Assembly: GCA_937870635.1 (NCBI GenBank)
Contig: CALMZP010000085.1
Location: 1-57,606, forward strand
Length of the DNA: 57,606 nt
Origin: an uncultured Acidobacteriota bacterium
GTDB taxonomy: Bacteria; Acidobacteriota; Thermoanaerobaculia; Gp7-AA8
Reading direction: 5' to 3'
Shown: positions 20,199 through 28,925 of the stretch, one piece after another
Layout of the letters: each line of letters opens with the position of its first letter
How positions within the stretch are numbered: the first letter of the stretch is position 1
The notes under the pieces: generated by a model
Told to the model about the DNA's origin: nothing
What the model saw: only the letters and a program-made list of their open reading frames with translations
Database searches by the model: none
Translations under genes and position numbers: made by a program

Positions 20199-21734
20199 TC
20201 ACCCCGACGTCCGGTCCCGCGGCTGCGCGGCCGCCTCCGATGGCTCACGGCCGAACATCCTCTTGACGAGCAGCCGCAGGTTGTCGAGTTCCGCGAATGC
20301 CCAGAGCTTCAGGCCGCGGGTGATCATGTGGAACGGGGCCACGTTCAGGTTGTAGTACGCCTTGTACCGGCGGTTGTCATTGCGCGCGCCCGCCTCGCCT
20401 GCCGCGCGGCGCGACAATGCGATCGTTTTGAACCGGCGGTTGTAGAGCGACATCAGATGAAGACTGATGAACGCCGGCTTCGGGCCGAGCACGGGCATCC
20501 ACAGGAACTTTTTCATGAAGCGGTATGCGGGCATCACGACGAAGATGTAGTAGTGCGCCGTGTCGAGGATGAAGGATGCGGCGAGCAGGTCGGCCTCACC
20601 CATGTAGTAGTACTTGTCGCGATACGCCGCTTCGAAGAAACGGTGGTAGGACCGCACGAACGTCGCGTTGTGGTCGGCGATCCGCTCGGCGACGTCTTCC
20701 CCCGCGGCAGCCTTCCGGATGATCTCGACCGTCGCCTCGACGGTGAACGCCGCATGATCGAGGCCGGGCGAGTAATAGGGATCGAGAAACGCGGCAGCAT
20801 CGCCGAGAAGCGCCCAGCCGTTGCCCATGTATTGCCGCGTGACGTAGGGAAGTTGCGAGTAAAACCGCAGATCGTCGAGACGCGGCGCCGCTCCTTCGAG
20901 AAGCTCGGCGAGCGCCGGAATCGATTTCAGAAACGCGACGAAATCGTCCGCGCGGTTCTTGCGCTGATGCAGATCGATGAGCCTCTTGTCGAACACGACC
21001 CCGATGCTGGTCTCGCCGTTCCCGAGTGGAATCACCCAGATCCAGTAACCGAATCCCATGTAGTGGTTCGTGCTCAGCCGGCGTGAGCCGACGTTCCGTG
21101 TCGCCAGGGCGCCGTGCCGCGCCGCGAGGTCGTCGATGTTCCGGACGTTTTTCCACCGGCACCACATCGCCGCCGTCGGATGATCATCAAGGCGGTCGAT
21201 GAGCCCCAGCTTCCGGCCAAGGAAGTTCACGCGGCCCGTCGCATCGAGCAGCCATCTGCACTGAATCTCGCGCTGCTCGCCCGCGACTTCGACGGTCACG
21301 CGGCTGTCGAAATCGCCGAGCTCCACGTTGAGAGCTTTCGCCGGACGAAGGAGCTCCGCGCCTTCCGCAACGGCTGTTGCGAGGAGGTATTCGTCGAGAG
21401 TGTCGCGGCGCAGCTGAAACGCCGGCACCGAGCTGCGGATGAACCCTCCCGCCTCGGTCGCATTGCCATGGCCGGTCACGCGGTCATTCGAGAACCAGTA
21501 GCGGAGACCTTCTTTCGGAAGGTGCTCGGCTTCGAGGTGATGCCACATCGCCAGCCGCCGCGTGATGAACATCGCCGACAGCTCGGTTGTCGCCTCCCCT
21601 ACCTTCGCGTCGAAGGCCTCCGCCTTCTCGACGATGAGAACTCTCAGCTCGGGTGCTTCACGCCGGAGAAGAATGGCGGCGGACGCGCCGCTGAAGGCAC
21701 CGCCGAGGATCACTACGTCGTATCGAGAGGGCAC
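20199..21734 (-). CDS. FAD-dependent oxidoreductase, tryptophan-halogenase-like
   Basis: The protein has about 511 residues. The N-terminal FAD Rossmann motif is VVILGGAFSGASAA. The central motif GDAAAFLDPYYSPGLD is the FAD-pyrophosphate site of the halogenase/geranylgeranyl reductase superfamily. GETSIGVVFDK and the WIWVIPLG strand also fit. I do not see the WxWxIP halogenase signature in exact form (WIWVIP is close), so halogenase activity is uncertain. The GTG at 21734 is chosen (VPSRYDVVILGG); the frame upstream runs into the TTTTGGA repeat. It is the first gene of the minus-strand set leading to the cluster. Confidence 0.8.
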   Translation of the reverse strand: MPSRYDVVILGGAFSGASAAILLRREAPELRVLIVEKAEAFDAKVGEATTELSAMFITRRLAMWHHLEAEHLPKEGLRYWFSNDRVTGHGNATEAGGFIRSSVPAFQLRRDTLDEYLLATAVAEGAELLRPAKALNVELGDFDSRVTVEVAGEQREIQCRWLLDATGRVNFLGRKLGLIDRLDDHPTAAMWCRWKNVRNIDDLAARHGALATRNVGSRRLSTNHYMGFGYWIWVIPLGNGETSIGVVFDKRLIDLHQRKNRADDFVAFLKSIPALAELLEGAAPRLDDLRFYSQLPYVTRQYMGNGWALLGDAAAFLDPYYSPGLDHAAFTVEATVEIIRKAAAGEDVAERIADHNATFVRSYHRFFEAAYRDKYYYMGEADLLAASFILDTAHYYIFVVMPAYRFMKKFLWMPVLGPKPAFISLHLMSLYNRRFKTIALSRRAAGEAGARNDNRRYKAYYNLNVAPFHMITRGLKLWAFAELDNLRLLVKRMFGREPSEAAAQPRDRTSG

Positions 21735-21750
21735 GCGGACAGTGTAGCCA

Positions 21751-21820
21751 TTTTGGATTTTCGATTTTGGATTTTGGATTGGGGGCGGGAATCCAAAATC
21801 CAAAATCCAAAATCCAAAAT
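21751..21820. repeat. TTTTGGA heptamer inverted repeat, copy 3
   Basis: TTTTGGA units (21751-21780, one with a TTTTCGA change) face TCCAAAA units (about 21791-21820) across a GGGGGCGGG loop. It lies between divergent genes, about 20 nt upstream of the plus-strand membrane-protein start. Confidence 0.9.
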
Positions 21821-21841
21821 GGCAAGTAGGATGCGGCAGAC

Positions 21842-23827
21842 ATGAAGCTACAGTGGGGCGTCGCGGCCGGCGTCACCTTCGCGCTGGCGCTCTTCCTGAC
21901 CTTTCCCGGCTTTCTTCCCGGCCGCGTCCTCCTTCCGCTCGATCACCCGCGCGACCTCGGCGCCTGGAAGGCGGATCCGAACATACGGTTCGAGATCTCG
22001 AACAAGATCGTCTCCGACCCCATCTATGAGTACCTGGCCTGGGACATGGAGATTCGCCGGCTGCTCGCCGCGGGAGAGATGCCGTGGCGGAATCAGTGGG
22101 CTGGTGATGGAGCCCACCTTTACGCGAATCCTGAGACAGCTCTTCTGTTTCCGTTCACCTGGCCGCGGATTCTGCTCGGCGAGCGTGGATGGGTGCTGAC
22201 GGCCCTCTTCAAGCTCTGGGCCGGAGGCCTCGGCATGTGGTGGTTCGCGCGGCTGCTCGGCAGCGAGTGGCGCTTCGCGCTCGCCGGATCGGCGGCGTAC
22301 GCGGCGTCGGGCTACATGACGATGTGGCTGCTCTTTCCGCACACGAACGTTTACGCGACGCTGCCATGGCTCGCGGCCTGCGCAGTCATGTTTCTTCGCG
22401 CGCCGTCGAGACGATGGGCGGCCGCGGTCATCGCCACGGCCGCGCTGGCGACAGCAGGCGGTCATCCTGAAACTCTGTTTCACGGCGTGATCGGAATCGC
22501 GCTTTTTCTTCTGATGACCGAGAGCCGGCGGCGGCTGGCGTTCGTTGCGGTTCTCGCGTTCGCTGGATTCGCGATGATCGCAGTGCAGCTGGTGCCATTC
22601 GCGATGGCGCTGTCGAAGAGCGACATCGTCCGGACCCGAAGTGCGTCAGAAGCGCACTATCCGCGGTCCTGGGCGGCGATCGCGCAAGTGCTCCCGGGAT
22701 TCCTCGGCTCGCCTCTTCGCGGGGAGATCGATCTCAGCGGCATCGCGCAGCCGGAAGCCGAGAACTTCAACGAGCGTAACGCCGGTTACGCGGGAGCGAT
22801 CACCCTGCTGATCATCGCGCTGGCGTGGCGGCGACTGTCGCGCGCGCTCAGGATCGGCGTGGTCATCGGCATTGCCTCGCTGGTCCTGGGCTGGAAACTG
22901 CCGCTGATCGACGGCGTGTTGCGAATGGTTCCCCTGTTCAACGTCGCCGCGAACGAGCGTTTTCCGCTCGTCTTCGTGTTCTTCGCCTCGGCGGCGTTGC
23001 CGTCCGCGCTCATGATCGTCGCCGCGGATCATCCGAGGAGAAAACTCGGCATTGTGATCGCCGCGGTTTTCATCGGCCTTGCAATCGCGGCGGCGACACC
23101 AGCTCTCCCGGCCGGTCGCGAATTGCTGATGCGCGGCGCCCGCGGCGGCGTTGCGCGACTGCAGGAGCGCGCATTCCTGCGCAAGCCTCCCTCGTACTAT
23201 GAAGAGCGCCTCGACCATTACCTCGGCGGATTGCGCGTGGTGGCCGTTCGCCGTGTGGCCGCGCCCCTGCTGCTGATCGGCATCACCGGCATCGCGCTGG
23301 CGGGCAGCCGCCGCAGAGGAGCCATTATCGGCGCGACGATCGCTGCTGAAATGATCGTCTTCGCGTGGGGCTACGCGCCTGCCGTTCATGTTGACGACGC
23401 GGCGAAAATGCCGCCGGCGATCGAAGCCATCCGAAGGCTCGATCCGACGAACGAGTACCTGATCGCCGCCGGCATCGGTGTCTACGACGCGAACCTCGGT
23501 ACGATTCATCGTGTTCGCGACATCCGGTCATACGACGTGCTTCAGGAACATCCCCGGATCGAGCGTCTCGTCTCGATGGGCTTCGAGCGGAACTCGCGCG
23601 CGTTTGCCGAACCATTGACCGAGGCAGCTATGAACGCGCTGGCCGGAGATGGTGTCAGGTTTTTTCTGTCGGCGGACAGCCCCAGGGGTGTCCAGGAGCT
23701 TCGCGGCGCACGGCCCGCGCCGCGGCCGGTGAATGCGCCGCCGGAGGGGCTGTTCGCTGGATTGGTCATATCGATGATCGCGCTGGCGGCGGCTGCGGCA
23801 CTCGTCGCGTTCGTTCGGTGGCGGTAG
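21842..23827 (+). CDS. Large polytopic membrane protein, YfhO/GT-C-like
   Basis: This 661-residue protein has roughly 12 transmembrane helices. The first large periplasmic loop contains DPIYEYLAWDMEIRRLL and GDGAHLYANPETALLFP, resembling the acidic loop that binds polyprenyl-phosphate sugars in GT-C and YfhO-type proteins. A soluble stretch (about 515-625) precedes a final helix ending in VRWR. YfhO homologues glycosylate lipoteichoic acids, but the family is broad. It is convergent with the dinB-like gene. Likely role: transfer of a lipid-linked sugar outside the membrane (inference). Confidence 0.65.
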   Translation: MKLQWGVAAGVTFALALFLTFPGFLPGRVLLPLDHPRDLGAWKADPNIRFEISNKIVSDPIYEYLAWDMEIRRLLAAGEMPWRNQWAGDGAHLYANPETALLFPFTWPRILLGERGWVLTALFKLWAGGLGMWWFARLLGSEWRFALAGSAAYAASGYMTMWLLFPHTNVYATLPWLAACAVMFLRAPSRRWAAAVIATAALATAGGHPETLFHGVIGIALFLLMTESRRRLAFVAVLAFAGFAMIAVQLVPFAMALSKSDIVRTRSASEAHYPRSWAAIAQVLPGFLGSPLRGEIDLSGIAQPEAENFNERNAGYAGAITLLIIALAWRRLSRALRIGVVIGIASLVLGWKLPLIDGVLRMVPLFNVAANERFPLVFVFFASAALPSALMIVAADHPRRKLGIVIAAVFIGLAIAAATPALPAGRELLMRGARGGVARLQERAFLRKPPSYYEERLDHYLGGLRVVAVRRVAAPLLLIGITGIALAGSRRRGAIIGATIAAEMIVFAWGYAPAVHVDDAAKMPPAIEAIRRLDPTNEYLIAAGIGVYDANLGTIHRVRDIRSYDVLQEHPRIERLVSMGFERNSRAFAEPLTEAAMNALAGDGVRFFLSADSPRGVQELRGARPAPRPVNAPPEGLFAGLVISMIALAAAAALVAFVRWR

Positions 23828-23848
23828 AAACGGGATGAAACGCTTTAA

Positions 23849-24406
23849 CTATGCCGCGGTCTTTCGCAACGCCGTGACGGCCTGCTCGGCCTGCCACAGA
23901 TGGCGGCGCTGGTGCGCGGTGATGATCAGGAACGCCGAGTAGAGGTTGTACCGCACACGTTTGTCGAAAGGCGAGACGACTTTCACCCGCGACAGCCCGA
24001 CGTCCTCTGCGGAGCGGACCAGTTCGATGAGCTGTCGCTGCAGCCCGACGAATTCCGCGAGAGCTTCCGCCTTCGCGCGCACGCCCTTGGGGACGAATCG
24101 CGCCGCGGTCTTGACGCGGGATCGAACCGGCGGCTCGAGAAACCACCGCAGGATGCGCCCGAGGAAGTCCATCGAGGGCTTTTTCTCCGGTTTCACGCCG
24201 CGTTTGCGTGCATCTTCGATCGCAGAGCGCAGCACCGGAAGGAACTGATCGGAGGAGATGCTGAGATGGGCGATGCATTCGGACGCCGACCAGGCGGAGA
24301 GATTCGGTCTCACGGTGAACAGACGAGGCTCCGTCGAATCGACGAGGCGCCGTGCGCGGTCGATGGCGTCATTCAGCTCAGCTTCGAGATCCGCGAATCT
24401 ATCCAT
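23849..24406 (-). CDS. DinB-like (DUF664/DinB_2) helical-bundle protein
   Basis: This 185-residue four-helix-bundle protein has the conserved histidines of the DinB metalloenzyme-like superfamily: WSASECIAHL and TAHQRRHLWQAE. Members include bacillithiol/mycothiol transferases and many uncharacterised proteins. The ATG at 24406 overlaps the proC stop by 8 nt, so it is in the SGNH-proC operon. Substrate is not predictable. Confidence 0.85.
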   Translation of the reverse strand: MDRFADLEAELNDAIDRARRLVDSTEPRLFTVRPNLSAWSASECIAHLSISSDQFLPVLRSAIEDARKRGVKPEKKPSMDFLGRILRWFLEPPVRSRVKTAARFVPKGVRAKAEALAEFVGLQRQLIELVRSAEDVGLSRVKVVSPFDKRVRYNLYSAFLIITAHQRRHLWQAEQAVTALRKTAA

Positions 24407-25229
24407 TCTTCTTCAGGAGCGCCTCACCGAGCTCACGTGATCGCAAGGTGGCGGCTTCCACTGCATTCATCAGCGTGGTTCGCACGCCCCCGTTCTCGAG
24501 CGTATGCAGACCGGTGATGGCGGTCCCACCAGGAGAAGTCACCATGTCTTTCAACCGTCCGGGATGCTCGCCGGTTTCCAGGAGGAGCTTGGCGGACCCG
24601 AGAACGGTCTGCGCGGCGAGAAGCTGCGCCGTTCGGCGCGAGAGGCCCACTTTGACGCCGGCATCGCTCAACGCCTCGAGGATCAGGAACACGTAGGCCG
24701 GACCGGAGCCTGAGAGTCCGGTCACGGCATCCATCTGGGATTCGTCGAGAATGACCGTCATCCCGATGGCGTCGAAGATCCGCTTGGCATCGTCGAGGTC
24801 GGACTCGCGCGCGTATTCGCCACGCGCGATGGCCGTGGCCGCCGCATCGACGAGGGCGGGCGTATTCGGCATCGCGCGGACCACCCGCGTGCCGCTCGCC
24901 AGCCGCTGCTGAATCGCCGCGACCGGAATGCCTGCGGCGATGGAGATGACGAGAGCCTCCGGGCTGATCGCCGTCGCAACCTCGTCGAGAACTCTGTCCA
25001 GGATCTGCGGCTTCACGGAGAGGACGACGATCTCCGAAGCTGCCGGGACTTTGTTGTCGGTCGATGCGTAGATGCCGTAGGTGTCGCGCAGCTCGCGCAT
25101 GCGCTCTTCGCGCGGACCCGAAGCGGCGATCTGAGCGATCGCGAAATCGCCTCCGCGCAGCAGCCCGCGAATCATCGCCTCGGCCATGTTGCCGGCGCCG
25201 ATGAATCCGATGGTTTTGTCGATCGACAT
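24399..25229 (-). CDS. proC: Pyrroline-5-carboxylate reductase
   Basis: This 276-residue enzyme performs the last step of proline synthesis with NAD(P)H. The N-terminal Rossmann motif is IGFIGAGNMAEAMIRGL (7-23), followed by RVVRAMPNTPALV and the C-terminal dimer-domain signature DAVTGLSGSGPAYVF, all characteristic. The ATG at 25229 lies only 2 nt after the SGNH gene's stop, and the stop overlaps the dinB-like start. Confidence 0.97.
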   Translation of the reverse strand: MSIDKTIGFIGAGNMAEAMIRGLLRGGDFAIAQIAASGPREERMRELRDTYGIYASTDNKVPAASEIVVLSVKPQILDRVLDEVATAISPEALVISIAAGIPVAAIQQRLASGTRVVRAMPNTPALVDAAATAIARGEYARESDLDDAKRIFDAIGMTVILDESQMDAVTGLSGSGPAYVFLILEALSDAGVKVGLSRRTAQLLAAQTVLGSAKLLLETGEHPGRLKDMVTSPGGTAITGLHTLENGGVRTTLMNAVEAATLRSRELGEALLKKNG

Positions 25230-25231
25230 CG

Positions 25232-26431
25232 TTACTCCATTTTCAGCGACGCGATCTTTTCCGCGACCGCCTCCGCCACAGCCCGATTCCCGTCGGCCGA
25301 ATAATGCCCCGGCGCGACCGCCTCCGCTCCGCGCTCCCGCGCCAGAGCTACCAGCCGTGCCGACGGATCAACCAGATCGAAATCATGACGAAACAGCGAA
25401 ACCAGAGGTTCCGCCGGATCACCATGACCTTCGAGTTGTGCCTGGATATTGTCCTTCAAAGGAAGATAGACGATGAGAAAAGGACGACCGGTCACGCGAA
25501 CGTCGTTGCGAAACATTTCCAGGATGCGCCGCGTGACGCGTACACCTTCCCCTTCGGGATCACCGAGATTCGGAGCAGCCTCGGCGCGCCGGCGCCGGAA
25601 GGCGTCGACGATCACCGCCACAAGCCGGCTCCGCAGAAACCATCGCGGCTCGTATTTCTCCGTGTAGAAAGTCTCGAAGCGGCGCAACGGCGACAGATCG
25701 AAGTTCGCCAGTGTCTCAGGGATCTTCTCCGGCGCGACAGTCGGCCTGTTGGCAAGCAGCAGCGAAGGGCCCTCGAAGTAATAACGAGGTTTCGAGAACG
25801 GAATCGCAGTCTGGGGATAGGCAATCAGCCGGAAGACCATGAGGTGGCGCCCGATGTTCTCGAACTGCAGGCCCATGACGACCACGTCCGATTCGAACTT
25901 CCCGCCGTCGCGCGAGTAACGGAGATAGGCCTGATCCATCCCGAAACCGCCGACACCGAAATTGAGCGCTTCGGCTTTGATCCCTCGAGCCGCCAGCGCC
26001 GTCTCGAGCTGCGGAGCGACGCTGCCGGGAAGTTCGACGTCGTGACCGTGAATGAACGAGTCACCGAAGAGTGAGACCCTGAGGACACCGGGCGCACGCT
26101 CCTTCGTGAATTCGCGGTCGGATCGCAGGCCCGCCGAATTCGCGCAGTAACGCCTGTCGCGCGTGCAGGAGCCCGGACGATTGGTCCAGCCGAGATCGGG
26201 GTCGTATTGCATGTAGCCCGTTGGATCGGCCTGGTACTGGTCGATCAGTCGCTGAGCGTGCCTGACCGGGAGAGAGAACGGCGGAATCGGCCGCTCGCGG
26301 AAAAAGAAGGTTCCGTCTTCGTCGTACCGGCCGCCGAGGCGGACGAAGACTTCCCCGGCAGCGAACGCGATCGCGATCGAGAGGCTTAAGAAGATCGTGA
26401 AGAACGCCGCCGCGCGTCCGCGACTCGCCAT
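25232..26431 (-). CDS. Membrane-anchored SGNH-hydrolase-like protein
   Basis: This 399-residue protein has one N-terminal transmembrane/signal segment (AAAFFTIFLSLSIAIAFAAG) and an extracytoplasmic SGNH domain. Block I reads SLFGDSFIHG (catalytic Ser), block II contains LNFGVGGFGMDQ, and the C-terminal GHYSADGNRAVAEAV is where the D-x-x-H block normally lies; here the His precedes by an altered spacing. Such proteins acetylate or deacetylate exopolysaccharide. The ATG at 26431 overlaps the DUF5989 stop (TGATG), and the carbamoyltransferase is two genes upstream, so it likely modifies the same polymer or glycolipid. Confidence 0.75.
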   Translation of the reverse strand: MASRGRAAAFFTIFLSLSIAIAFAAGEVFVRLGGRYDEDGTFFFRERPIPPFSLPVRHAQRLIDQYQADPTGYMQYDPDLGWTNRPGSCTRDRRYCANSAGLRSDREFTKERAPGVLRVSLFGDSFIHGHDVELPGSVAPQLETALAARGIKAEALNFGVGGFGMDQAYLRYSRDGGKFESDVVVMGLQFENIGRHLMVFRLIAYPQTAIPFSKPRYYFEGPSLLLANRPTVAPEKIPETLANFDLSPLRRFETFYTEKYEPRWFLRSRLVAVIVDAFRRRRAEAAPNLGDPEGEGVRVTRRILEMFRNDVRVTGRPFLIVYLPLKDNIQAQLEGHGDPAEPLVSLFRHDFDLVDPSARLVALARERGAEAVAPGHYSADGNRAVAEAVAEKIASLKME

Positions 26432-26583
26432 CAGAACAACGAGTAGATGAACGGAGCCAGAGCCGAGCCGGCCGTGAGCGTGATCAGCCCGCTCAAGAGA
26501 AGAAGGATCAGCAGGATCGGGATGATCCAGAGCTTCTTCCGCTCGCGGATGAAGAGGTAAAACTCGTGGAGTAACTCTTTCAA
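26431..26583 (-). CDS. DUF5989-family small membrane protein (50 aa)
   Basis: This short reading frame encodes KELLHEFYLFIRERKKLW, then a single transmembrane helix (IIPILLILLLLSGLITL) and a short tail ending APFIYSLF. That architecture matches DUF5989 proteins, which regularly lie beside SxtJ-like and carbamoyltransferase genes. The start is TTG at 26583, immediately next to a TTTTGGA repeat arm, and no Shine-Dalgarno is visible. It overlaps the SGNH start by TGATG. A role as a membrane partner of the carbamoyltransferase is inferred from context only. Confidence 0.8.
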   Translation of the reverse strand: MKELLHEFYLFIRERKKLWIIPILLILLLLSGLITLTAGSALAPFIYSLF

Positions 26584-26669
26584 TTTTGGATTTTGGATTT
26601 TGGATTTTGGATCAGGCTCGGATCAGTATGAATCCAAAATCCAAAATCCAAAATCCAAAATCCAAAATT
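26584..26669. repeat. TTTTGGA heptamer inverted repeat, copy 4
   Basis: Four TTTTGGA units (26584-26611) face five complementary TCCAAAA units (26631-26668). It fills the 88-nt gap between the SxtJ-like stop and the DUF5989 start inside an otherwise overlapping operon. Confidence 0.92.
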
Positions 26670-26670
26670 C

Positions 26671-27033
26671 CTAGAACTGCTTCTCGAAATGCTTGTCCCC
26701 GAAGGAATGCTTCGGTGGTTCCTCCCAGAACCCGCCCTTGACCGGCGACCTTCCGAACAGCCTCATCACCAGGCCGATCGGGGTGACGACGAGGTAAAAG
26801 ATCAGGACCAGGAGAATCCGCGTGTTGATCCAGCCAAGGCCTTCGGCCAGGCGCATCCACGGGCGATAAAGGGGCGTGAGGGCACGCGGGATCAGAAACG
26901 CGGCGATCACGAAGGCTGCACCGACCCCGTACAGCAGCATGAGGTCGTAGAGCCAGCCGAAGAAGAACGCAGCCACCGCCATGATCAGCCCGAAGCTCAC
27001 GAGCTGCTTCCGCTCAATCAAGGTCGAACTCAC
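26671..27033 (-). CDS. SxtJ-family membrane protein
   Basis: This 120-residue protein has about three hydrophobic helices (SFGLIMAVAAFFFGWLYDLM, LLYGVGAAFVIAAFLIP, ILLVLIFYLVVTPIGLVM) and a conserved-looking charged tail. The ending LVMRLFGRSPVKG is typical of the SxtJ family named from saxitoxin clusters. It overlaps the carbamoyltransferase stop by 20 nt, so coupled translation is likely. No biochemical role is established for the family. Confidence 0.82.
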   Translation of the reverse strand: MSSTLIERKQLVSFGLIMAVAAFFFGWLYDLMLLYGVGAAFVIAAFLIPRALTPLYRPWMRLAEGLGWINTRILLVLIFYLVVTPIGLVMRLFGRSPVKGGFWEEPPKHSFGDKHFEKQF

Positions 27034-28816
27034 GCGTCCCTCCTCTCTCTGATTTCGGCTGATCGTCCTTCAGCAGGAGGCAGTTCTCCATCACGAGGAC
27101 GTCGATGTCGGTATCCATGAAGCACCGATAGGCGTCTTCGGGAGAGCAGACGATCGGTTCGCCCCGCACGTTGAACGAGGTATTGACCACGACGGGGCAT
27201 CCGCTCACATCGCGGAACTCCGACAACAGCCGGTGAAAGCGCGGATTCGTTTCACGATGCACCGTCTGGATGCGCGCCGAATAGTCCACATGAGTGACCG
27301 CTGGAATGGTCGATCTCGGCACGTTCAATTTGTCGATCCCGAAGAGCTTCTCCTGCTCGGGCGTCATCGCGATCTGCCTGTCCCTGCGCACATTGGCGAC
27401 GAGGAGCATGTACGGGCTGGGGCGATCGAGCTCGAACCATTCGTGCACATGCTCGGCGAGGACAGCCGGTGCGAACGGCCGGAACGACTCGCGAAACTTG
27501 ATCTTCAGGTTCATGCGCTTCTGCATCCCGGGGTCGCGCGCGTCACCGATGATGGAGCGCGCACCGAGCGCGCGCGGGCCGAACTCCAGGCGCCCGCCGA
27601 ACCATCCGATGATTTTTCCGTCGTTGATGAACCGGGCCACTTGCGGGATGAGCTCTTCGTCGGAAACGACCGAGTACTTCGCCCGCTCGTCCTCGAGAAA
27701 CGTTTGGATGTCTGCGTTCGAGTACGAAGGGCCGAGGTAGGAGCCTTTCTGGCCGTCCTTCTTGCGCGGATTTCCGAGATAGTGGTGCCACACCGCCAGA
27801 GCGGCTCCGACCGATCCACCGGCGTCGCCCGCTGCAGGTTGAATCCAGATGTCCTCGAACGGAACCTCGCGCAGAATGCGGCCGTTGGCCACACAGTTGA
27901 GCGCCACGCCGCCGGCCAGACAGAGGTTCTTCTGCCCAGTCTCTTCGTACACGTTCCGGGCGATCTTCAGCACGATCTCCTCGGTCACCACCTGAATGCT
28001 GGCGGCGAGATCGAGGTCGCGCTGCGTGAGGAGTGACTCCGGCTCACGCGGCGGGCCGCCAAACAGACGATGGAACCGATCATTGGTCATCGTCAGGCCC
28101 TGCGCGTAGTTGAAGTACTTCATGTCCATCCGGAAGGAACCGTCGTCACGCACCTCGATGAGATGCTTCCGGATCAGATCCGCGTACTTCGGCGTGCCGT
28201 AGGGTGCGAGACCCATCACCTTGTACTCGCCGGAATTCACCTTGAAGCCGGTGTAGTAGGTGAACGCGGCGTAAAGAAGGCCGAGGGAGTGAGGGAAGCG
28301 GATTTCCTTGTGGAGCTCGATCCGGCTCCCCTTGCCCGTCCAGACGGTGGTCGTCGCCCACTCGCCGACTCCATCGAAGCAGATGATCGCGGCCTCGTCG
28401 AATGGCGACGGATAGAAGGCGCTCGCCGCGTGCGACTCATGATGCTGGGCAAAGAGGATCTTTCCTTCGTATCCCGTCAGCCGCCGGATCTCGCGCGGCA
28501 TGTGCAGCTTCTCTTTCAGCCACAGGGGCATCGACTTGATGAACGACCGGATGCCGGCCGGCGCAAAGCCGACGTACGTCCCCAGCAGGCGCTCGAATTT
28601 GAGCAGCGGCTTGTCGTAGAAAACGAGGTAGTCGGCATCGTTGACGGACGCGAGGCCGCCGGCATCTACGACGTAATCGAGCGCGCGCGAAGGAAAGCGA
28701 TGATCGTTCTTCTTGCGCGTGAACCGCTCTTCCTGAGCGGCCGCAACGATCTCTCCGTCGCGGATCAGCGCGGCTGCGGAGTCGTGGTAGAAGGCCGAGA
28801 CACCAATGATGTTCAT
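27014..28816 (-). CDS. Carbamoyltransferase (NodU/HypF-YrdC-related family)
   Basis: This 600-residue enzyme transfers a carbamoyl group from carbamoyl phosphate through carbamoyl-AMP to a hydroxyl. The N-terminal Kae1-like domain has GVSAFYHDSAAALI and HHESHAASAFYPSP (metal-binding histidines). The C-terminal YrdC-like domain has GWFGGRLEFGPRALGARSI and VNTSFNVRGEPIVCSP. The ATG at 28816 gives MNIIGVSAFYH, the family start. With SxtJ-like, DUF5989 and SGNH genes downstream it forms a recurrent module seen in saxitoxin and sugar-decoration clusters; the substrate here is unknown. Confidence 0.93.
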   Translation of the reverse strand: MNIIGVSAFYHDSAAALIRDGEIVAAAQEERFTRKKNDHRFPSRALDYVVDAGGLASVNDADYLVFYDKPLLKFERLLGTYVGFAPAGIRSFIKSMPLWLKEKLHMPREIRRLTGYEGKILFAQHHESHAASAFYPSPFDEAAIICFDGVGEWATTTVWTGKGSRIELHKEIRFPHSLGLLYAAFTYYTGFKVNSGEYKVMGLAPYGTPKYADLIRKHLIEVRDDGSFRMDMKYFNYAQGLTMTNDRFHRLFGGPPREPESLLTQRDLDLAASIQVVTEEIVLKIARNVYEETGQKNLCLAGGVALNCVANGRILREVPFEDIWIQPAAGDAGGSVGAALAVWHHYLGNPRKKDGQKGSYLGPSYSNADIQTFLEDERAKYSVVSDEELIPQVARFINDGKIIGWFGGRLEFGPRALGARSIIGDARDPGMQKRMNLKIKFRESFRPFAPAVLAEHVHEWFELDRPSPYMLLVANVRRDRQIAMTPEQEKLFGIDKLNVPRSTIPAVTHVDYSARIQTVHRETNPRFHRLLSEFRDVSGCPVVVNTSFNVRGEPIVCSPEDAYRCFMDTDIDVLVMENCLLLKDDQPKSERGGTREFDLD

Positions 28817-28829
28817 CGCGCTCGTGACG

Positions 28830-28925
28830 TTTGGATTTTGGATTTTGGATTTTGGATTTGGAATCGAACTTGGATTTTGGCGGTCGCCGCCCCAATCCAA
28901 AATCTAAAATCCAAAATCCAAAATC
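28830..28925. repeat. TTTTGGA heptamer inverted repeat, copy 5
   Basis: A run of TTTTGGA-type units begins near 28830, continues past 28860 with variants, and faces TCCAAAA units that end at 28925, one base before the secA stop codon triplet. It separates secA from the carbamoyltransferase gene. Confidence 0.88.

Noticed and set aside
19323-21086. Long plus-strand frames opposite the STN-like and FAD oxidoreductase genes
   Set aside because: Arginine-rich antisense shadows; the minus-strand genes have clear domains and signal peptide.
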